Positions 31,588 to 35,991 of a DNA stretch of 35,991 nt are shown here, in pieces; position 1 is the first letter of the stretch, and the number at the start of each line of letters is the position of its first letter. The stretch covers positions 1 through 35,991 of the forward strand of contig JACCZY010000078.1 of NCBI GenBank assembly GCA_013695685.1, read 5' to 3'. Source of the DNA: Geodermatophilaceae bacterium (GTDB lineage Bacteria; Actinomycetota; Actinomycetes; Mycobacteriales; Geodermatophilaceae). The position numbers were made by a program, and so were the translations under genes. The notes beneath the pieces were generated by a model. It was not told the origin of the DNA. It worked only from the letters and a program-made list of their open reading frames with translations, and did no database searches.

Positions 31588-33041
31588 CGCTGCAGTGCCT
31601 TCGTCTCGAGGAACTCCTCGAGCCCGGCCACCCCGAGTTCCCGACCGTTGCCGGACTGCTTGTACCCACCGAAGGGAGCCATGAAGTTCCACCGGCCGCC
31701 GTTGACGTCCACCTGGCCCGCCTCGAGCCGGCGGGCTACCGCGAGGGCGCCGTCCGGGTCGGCTCCGAAGACGCCGGCCGCCAGCCCGTACGGCGTTCCG
31801 TTCGCTATCCGCACCGCGTCGTCGACGTCGGTATAGGGCAGTACGGCGATGACGGGCCCGAAGACCTCGTTCTGCGCCAGCTCGGAGTCCTCGGCCACGT
31901 CGGCCAGCACGGTCGGTTGAACGAAGTACCCCGTGGACAGCCCTTCCGGCACCTCGGTGCCGCCGGTGACGAGCCGCGCACCGTTGTCCTGTGCCCGGGC
32001 GATGAAGCCCCTGACCCGCTCGCGCTGCGCCTGGCTGACCAGCGGGCCGAGCCTGGTGCTCTCGTCCATCGGGTCACCGGCCTGGTGGGACTGCGCGGTC
32101 TTCGCCGCCGCGGCCAGCGCCTCGTCGTACCGCTCGACCGGGACGAGCAGCCGGCTGAACGCCGTACACCGCTGGCCGGCGTTGGTGAAGCACTGCGAGA
32201 CGGTGGACTTCACGGCCTTGGCGAAACCCTCGTCGTCCAGGTCGGACAGCACGACGCTGGCCGACTTGCCGCCAAGTTCGAGGGCGACCCGCTTGATCGT
32301 CTCGGCCGCCAGCTGGGTGATCCGCTTGCCGGCCCGCGCGGACCCGGTGAAGGAGATCATGTCGATGTCCGGATGCGCCGCCATCGCCTCGCCGACGACC
32401 GGCCCGGTCCCTGACACCAGATTGAACACACCCGGCGGCAGGCCCACCTCGTCGAGGATCGCGGCGAACTCGTAGGCGATCAGCGGGGCGACCTCGCTCG
32501 GCTTGAGTACGACCGTGCAGCCCGCCGCCAGCGCCGGGGCGACCTTGGCGACCACCTGGTGCAGGGGGTAGTTCCACGGCGTGATCGCACCGACGACGCC
32601 GATCGGCTCGCGGACTATCAGCGAGTTGCCGACCTCGGTCTCCCACTCGTAGCTCTCGGCCAGCTTCGCGTACGTCTTGAGCGTCCCGATCGGCGTACCG
32701 ATCTGCACCAGCTTGGCGATCCGCAGCGGCGAACCCATCTCCCGCGCGACGACCTCAGCCAATGCGTCGGTGCGGTCCACGAGAATGTCGGCGATCTTCG
32801 ACAGGTACGCCGCCCGTTCGCTCGCCGCCGTCTGCGACCAGCCGGGGAGCGCCGCACGAGCGGCGGCCACGGCGGCGTCGACGTCGGCCGATGCACCGGC
32901 CGGCACCTGGGCCATTACCTGCTCGGTGAAGGGGTTGACGACATCGATCAGCTCGGTGCCCGACGAGGGAATCCAGCGTCCATTGATATAGAGCTGGGCG
33001 TAGAGCTGAGTCGAATCCGGGTGTGCTCCAGTGACAGGCAT
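31584..33041 (-). CDS. NAD(P)-dependent aldehyde dehydrogenase
   Basis: A 485-residue aldehyde dehydrogenase oxidising an aldehyde to its acid. Family marks: [12 protein letters not shown] (151-162) with the oxyanion Asn, [21 protein letters not shown], Glu255 in LELGGKS as general base, Cys292 in GQRCTAFSR as nucleophile, and the C-terminal [18 protein letters not shown] 33041 is used; a TTG at 33077 would add 12 residues, but the same bases form a TTGACA-like -35 element. It is first in a two-gene operon with the hydroxyacyl-CoA dehydrogenase. Substrate unknown. Confidence 0.94.
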   Translation of the reverse strand: MPVTGAHPDSTQLYAQLYINGRWIPSSGTELIDVVNPFTEQVMAQVPAGASADVDAAVAAARAALPGWSQTAASERAAYLSKIADILVDRTDALAEVVAREMGSPLRIAKLVQIGTPIGTLKTYAKLAESYEWETEVGNSLIVREPIGVVGAITPWNYPLHQVVAKVAPALAAGCTVVLKPSEVAPLIAYEFAAILDEVGLPPGVFNLVSGTGPVVGEAMAAHPDIDMISFTGSARAGKRITQLAAETIKRVALELGGKSASVVLSDLDDEGFAKAVKSTVSQCFTNAGQRCTAFSRLLVPVERYDEALAAAAKTAQSHQAGDPMDESTRLGPLVSQAQRERVRGFIARAQDNGARLVTGGTEVPEGLSTGYFVQPTVLADVAEDSELAQNEVFGPVIAVLPYTDVDDAVRIANGTPYGLAAGVFGADPDGALAVARRLEAGQVDVNGGRWNFMAPFGGYKQSGNGRELGVAGLEEFLETKALQR

Positions 33042-33142
33042 GACCCGTTCGTACAAGCGAGTGTGTTCCCGTGTCAAACGCGCGCCCGCGTCAGGGCGAT
33101 CCGGCGGAGCCGAGGTGTCCGAGATCGGCGGATACGGTGGTC

Positions 33143-33865
33143 ATGGTGAACGGCGATCCCCGCACCGCAGCGCCGTGGGTGGATGCGGTGCTGGACGTCC
33201 AGCCGATGCCGCCGATCGAAACGATCGCCGCCGCTGCCTTGCTGGCTCTCGCGGGCATCCTCGTCCCGGGCGTGTGGCCCCGGACGAGGCATCTGCTGAC
33301 GATCGCGCACGAGGGTGGCCATGCCCTGATGGCGTTGCTCACCGGCCGGCGGCTGGCCGGTATCCGGTTGCACTCGGACACTTCCGGCCTCAGCGTCTCG
33401 GTGGGCCGAACCACTGGTGTGGGCATGGTCGCGACGCTCGCGGTCGGCTACCTGACCCCCTCGGCGCTCGGGCTGGCCGCCGCGGCGACCCTGGCCTCCG
33501 GCCGGGTGACGGCGATGCTCTGGGGGACGCTGTTGCTCCTCGCCGGGGTACTGCTGCAGATCCGCAACTTCTTCGGCTTCGGCCTGTTGCTCGTCGCCGG
33601 CGGCTTGGTGCTCGCCGTGTCGTACTGGGCACCGGCGGAGATACAGACCCTCGTCGCCTACCTGCTCGCGTGGTTCCTGCTGCTGGGCGGTATCCGCCCG
33701 GTCCTCGAACTCGCCCGCACCCGCCGGGCCACCCGGATCGGCACGTCCGACGCTGACCAGCTCGCCCGGCTCACCGGCCTGCCCGCAGGTGTCTGGGTCG
33801 TGCTCTTCCTTGCCGGGGCGGTCGTGCTGGCAGGGCTCGGTGTCCGGCTGCTCAGCGGCATCTGA
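33143..33865 (+). CDS. M50B-type membrane metalloprotease
   Basis: A 240-residue multi-pass membrane protein with the zinc-protease motif HEGGH at 56-60 in LLTIAHEGGHALMALLTGRR, next to a membrane segment, as in the M50 (site-2 protease-like) family. The second block AVGYLTPSALGLAAAA matches the small M50B-like branch (GYLGPxxxG). About six hydrophobic segments follow; there is no PDZ domain. Such proteins may cut membrane-bound regulators, but no partner is nearby. ATG 33143 is the chosen start (GTG 33146 follows directly). It is divergent from the aldehyde dehydrogenase gene. Confidence 0.85.
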   Translation: MVNGDPRTAAPWVDAVLDVQPMPPIETIAAAALLALAGILVPGVWPRTRHLLTIAHEGGHALMALLTGRRLAGIRLHSDTSGLSVSVGRTTGVGMVATLAVGYLTPSALGLAAAATLASGRVTAMLWGTLLLLAGVLLQIRNFFGFGLLLVAGGLVLAVSYWAPAEIQTLVAYLLAWFLLLGGIRPVLELARTRRATRIGTSDADQLARLTGLPAGVWVVLFLAGAVVLAGLGVRLLSGI

Positions 33866-33889
33866 TCGCGCGATTGCTTGAGGATCTCA

Positions 33890-33904
33890 GGGCGGCGACC
33901 GCCC
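33890..33904 (+). terminator. Short hairpin after the M50B gene
   Basis: GGGCGG-CGA-CCGCCC forms a 6-pair GC stem with a 3-base loop, 25 bases after the stop at 33865. There is no T-run. A reasonable terminator in this GC-rich genome, though short. Confidence 0.45.
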
Positions 33905-34294
33905 ACCCAGTCGGGGGTCCGGGCCCGGACGGCCGCCGCGCAAACATCCTCCCACGTCCACGCTCACCCGGCCGGGCCAATGGCAGGGAAGGGACGCCGA
34001 GTGGGCGATTCCGTCCAGTAGCAGTCGCGCTTGTGGGTACCGGCGCCGCCCCCGATGCGACGCCGGTACCGATGCCCCTGAGAGGGGCGCTCATGGCCGC
34101 CAAGGCGTGAGCCGCAGCGGGCTCGGCCGCCACCCGGCCGGTTCCACCCCTTCCGAGGTGTCACATCTACTGCTGTCATGGTGAAATGACGTCCGTCGGA
34201 TGCCTTGCCAGTCAGCAGGTCACGAGTTCGGGGACATTTCCTACGCTACGGATGGACTCGGCGCAGAATGTCTCCAGCCGGGGACGGAGACATC
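33905..34294. other. 390-base gene-free stretch with symmetric elements
   Basis: No convincing gene. It holds GTCCGGGCCCGGAC, a perfect 14-base palindrome (33917-33930); an inverted repeat GGTACCGGCG/CGCCGGTACC with 15 bases between (34036-34045 and 34061-34070); and directly after it GCCCCT-GAG-AGGGGC (34074-34088). Short open frames on both strands are Arg/Gly/Pro-rich and match nothing recognisable. TACGCT near 34248 may be a -10 for the next gene. No known riboswitch pattern was recognised. Confidence 0.55.
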
Positions 34295-35095
34295 GTGGGG
34301 CGGCGAGACGCGGCAGTGGCGCTTGGCGAGTTGCTGGCCGATCCCGGCTTTCCGTATCGGGGCCGGTGGGCCCTGCTCGGCACGACCCCCCGCCGCGGGA
34401 TCTGCGACGCGTTCGGCATGACGGCGCGGCACCGCGCCCAACTCGTCGCACTCTGGGAGTCCTCGCCCGGAGGGCTTGCACTCGCGCACCCCGACGTCCT
34501 CGGCGAGCAGTCGCGCCGCGGCAATGTTCAGCCGGATGTGGCACGGCCGGCCCGGGACTACCACTCCGTCTGGGTACTCGAGGACCATCACATCGGAGCC
34601 GATCGGCGGCCGAGGGAGCACCGCACCACCCAGACCCTGGCCGCCGATGTCGACGAACTTCGGCACATCACCCTGCGGATCGACGCCGACTGTGTAGCCG
34701 TCGACGTCGAGCAGGGTGGGCGGGCCAGCGGGGGGATCACCAGGATCACCGAGGGCCTCTGGGGACAGCGAATCGTCCTCGACCGACCGGCGGCGCGAGG
34801 TGAGCACCGGAACCTCGTCTACACGACCTATTTCCGCTACGCCGAGGATCCGCCGCCGGAGTTCCGCCGATCGGGGGGTAGTGACCCGCACGCACACATC
34901 GAGATCCGCGTGCAGTTCCACCCTGACTGCCTGCCCACGGAGATCTGCCATTGCGTGTGGCCGACGCTGGACCGGCCTCCCCTGACCGAGGCTGTCCTGC
35001 AGTTGGATGAGGCACACAGCGCAGCCATGGTGTTCAACATCCTGCAACCCGGAGGGTTGGTCGGCTTCCGATGGACCTGGCCGGACCAGAGCTAG
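34295..35095 (+). CDS. Hypothetical actinobacterial protein
   Basis: About 266 residues, not recognised. GTG 34295 is chosen for the GGAG 5 bases upstream; ATG 34268 is possible and adds 9 residues. The first third is helical (VALGELLADPGFPYRGRWAL, CDAFGMTARHRAQLVALWES). The remainder is beta-rich, with DYHSVWVLEDHHIGADRRP, EHRTTQTLAADVDELRHITL, HAHIEIRVQFHPDCLPTEIC and a final LQPGGLVGFRWTWPDQ. This end recalls the extra domain on some actinobacterial XRE-type regulators, but there is no helix-turn-helix motif. No signal peptide or membrane helix. Coding is supported by third-position GC bias and length. Confidence 0.7.
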   Translation: MGRRDAAVALGELLADPGFPYRGRWALLGTTPRRGICDAFGMTARHRAQLVALWESSPGGLALAHPDVLGEQSRRGNVQPDVARPARDYHSVWVLEDHHIGADRRPREHRTTQTLAADVDELRHITLRIDADCVAVDVEQGGRASGGITRITEGLWGQRIVLDRPAARGEHRNLVYTTYFRYAEDPPPEFRRSGGSDPHAHIEIRVQFHPDCLPTEICHCVWPTLDRPPLTEAVLQLDEAHSAAMVFNILQPGGLVGFRWTWPDQS

Positions 35096-35102
35096 CCGTG
35101 AG

Positions 35103-35288
35103 CTAGCCGACGAGGACCGCGAGCAGGAGCATGATCGCCACGCCGAGCACGACGGTCCAGCCGACCGCCACCCCGAAGCTGAGGTCGAATAGCGACATCA
35201 AGCCGAAGGAGACCAGCCCGGCGAGCAGCAGCAGAGCGACAGTGAGGTAGAGCAACCTGGTTCGTGTCGAATGTCGTCTGACCGCCAT
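35103..35288 (-). CDS. Small two-helix membrane protein
   Basis: A 61-residue protein with a basic start (MAVRRHSTRTR) and two hydrophobic segments, LLYLTVALLLLAGLVSFGLM and VAVGWTVVLGVAIMLLLAVL, separated by a short loop. It converges on the hypothetical gene, 7 bases between stops. There is no strong ribosome site. It is probably a real small membrane protein; function unknown. Confidence 0.6.
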   Translation of the reverse strand: MAVRRHSTRTRLLYLTVALLLLAGLVSFGLMSLFDLSFGVAVGWTVVLGVAIMLLLAVLVG

Positions 35289-35505
35289 GCGGCCAGTATC
35301 CGCAATCCCGCAAGCTGTTCAAGACGCCAGAGGGACGAAGATCACGCGATGTGCTAGGGAACACGGTGGCAGTGCCGAACCAAGAATGCGAGTGGCAGCG
35401 CGACATCGCCAGCCGTGGGGGGGCGCCGGACAAGCGGCCTGTGGCGATGCACCAACAACGCGCGGGGCGCTTCGTTCAGTTGTCCACAGATTTCTGCGCG
35501 GGGGG

Positions 35506-35534
35506 TTGACATGCCTCGCAGGCGATAGTATCGA
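35506..35534 (+). promoter_or_regulatory. Promoter of the second DUF222 gene
   Basis: A consensus -35 TTGACA (35506-35511), a 17-base spacer, and a -10 of TATCGA (35529-35534). Transcription would start about 35540, at the ATG (35539), predicting a leaderless transcript; no ribosome site precedes the ATG. The -10 overlaps the SOS box. The 217 bases before it, from 35289, show nothing recognisable. Confidence 0.6.
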
Positions 35535-35546
35535 ACACATGTTCGA
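35531..35546. promoter_or_regulatory. Perfect LexA/SOS box TCGAACACATGTTCGA
   Basis: It matches the mycobacterial-type SOS box TCGAAC-N4-GTTCGA at every fixed base. It overlaps the -10 and encloses the ATG of the DUF222 gene, so LexA would block transcription at its start. 13E12-family genes in Mycobacterium tuberculosis are reported to carry such boxes, which supports the call. Confidence 0.88.
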
Positions 35547-35991
35547 GCACGCAATCAGCGCGGACCGCGAGATCATCGATCGGCTCCGCGAGGCCGAACG
35601 GCAGATCGCGGTCCTGCACGCCGAGCAGCTGGACATGATCACCGAGATGTACCGCCGCGCACGGGACTGGATCAGTGCCCCGGCCGATACGCCTGGGCTG
35701 GTCGATGCCGCAGAGGTCGCCGCCGCAGAGATCGGGGTGGCGCTGCGGATCGCAAGGCGCTCGGCGGTGGATCGGCTCGGCCTGGCCGTGCACGTCTTGC
35801 AGGGTTTGCCAGCCACGGCTGCGGCGCTGCGCTCCGGGGAGGTGAGCTTGGCCAAGGCGCGGATCATTGCCGACGCCACCGCCGACCTGACCGACCAGCA
35901 CACCGCCGAGGTGGAAGCGCGGGTGCTGCCTCGGGCTGGCCGGCAGACCCCGGCCGGGCTGGGCGTGTCGGTAGCCCGCGCGGTGCTCGCC
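35539..35991 (+). CDS. DUF222 (13E12-family) protein, N-terminal part
   Basis: The gene runs off the right edge; 151 residues are visible. LREAERQIAVLHAEQLDMIT, AAEIGVALRIARRSAVDRLG and AALRSGEVSLAKARIIADAT are the DUF222 N-terminal signature, and the usual HNH domain would lie outside the window. It differs clearly in sequence from the copy at 22726, so this is an old paralogue and not a recent duplicate. ATG 35539 lies within a perfect SOS box and has no ribosome site, so expression is probably leaderless and DNA-damage-induced. Confidence 0.88.
   Translation, partial: MFEHAISADREIIDRLREAERQIAVLHAEQLDMITEMYRRARDWISAPADTPGLVDAAEVAAAEIGVALRIARRSAVDRLGLAVHVLQGLPATAAALRSGEVSLAKARIIADATADLTDQHTAEVEARVLPRAGRQTPAGLGVSVARAVLA

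Noticed and set aside
33072-33077. TTGACA on the minus strand upstream of the aldehyde dehydrogenase as a firm promoter
   Set aside because: A convincing -10 at the right distance is lacking, and the same bases are an in-frame TTG, so it was not listed as a feature.
33874-34110. A 78-codon small gene in the gene-free stretch
   Set aside because: No ribosome site, Pro/Arg/Gly-rich translation, and it runs across the inverted repeats.
33905-34294. A c-di-AMP (ydaO) or other known riboswitch
   Set aside because: Inverted repeats are present, but the conserved bases of known classes were not found on either strand.

Overview
The window is high-GC DNA from an actinomycete-type bacterium (Actinomycetota). 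The evidence is the very high G/C at third codon positions, frequent GTG starts, many 4-base start/stop overlaps (ATGA, GTGA), two DUF222/13E12-family genes, a mycobacterial-type SOS box (TCGAAC-N4-GTTCGA), and a YkoEDC thiamine-precursor transporter under a TPP riboswitch. No tRNA, rRNA, CRISPR array, transposase or phage gene was seen. Genus cannot be fixed from the sequence alone.

Layout. 1-3986: the end of an FtsX-type permease, then a leftward repair-flavoured run (msrA, ogt, an Erm/KsgA-like methyltransferase), then rightward genes for a YdeI-family protein and a two-gene unit of a DUF5678-like protein and a small retropepsin-like aspartic protease. 3993-6308: a solitary AceE-like thiamine-diphosphate enzyme. 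6408-10521: a four-gene operon (alpha/beta hydrolase, FAD amine-oxidase-like protein, DUF1365, cyclopropane-fatty-acid-synthase-like methyltransferase), probably modifying membrane acyl chains. 10602-17997: a six-gene leftward carbohydrate operon (LacI regulator, lipoprotein binding protein, two permeases, GH130 phosphorylase, secreted glycosidase-like protein). Its promoter has a perfect TAAACCGGTTTA operator lying across the -10 and spacer. 18147-19611: an SDR enzyme and a VapBC toxin-antitoxin pair. 19650-22613: TPP riboswitch plus ykoE-ykoD-ykoC.

22726-24081: a complete DUF222-HNH gene. 24114-28501: gamma-glutamyltransferase-like enzyme, GNAT acetyltransferase, a YibE/F-like membrane protein and an iodotyrosine-deiodinase-like nitroreductase. 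28616-30526: a decaying stretch with two gene remnants around an intact Nim-like flavoprotein. 30527-33041: a tiny zinc-ribbon-like protein with a possible ribosome-site-masking hairpin, then a 3-hydroxyacyl-CoA dehydrogenase/aldehyde dehydrogenase operon. 33143-35288: an M50B-type membrane protease, a 390-base gene-free stretch rich in symmetric elements, an unknown protein and a small membrane protein. 35539-end: the start of a second DUF222 gene whose start codon lies inside a perfect SOS box.

Most of the window is ordinary accessory metabolism. The less ordinary signals are cis-acting or concern decay: SOS boxes at the same offset on both DUF222 starts, a ykoD gene with no ATG, GTG or TTG start, the shielded ribosome site at 30479-30520, an 11-base inverted repeat at 26499-26545, and a serine-hydrolase remnant made by several in-frame deletions.
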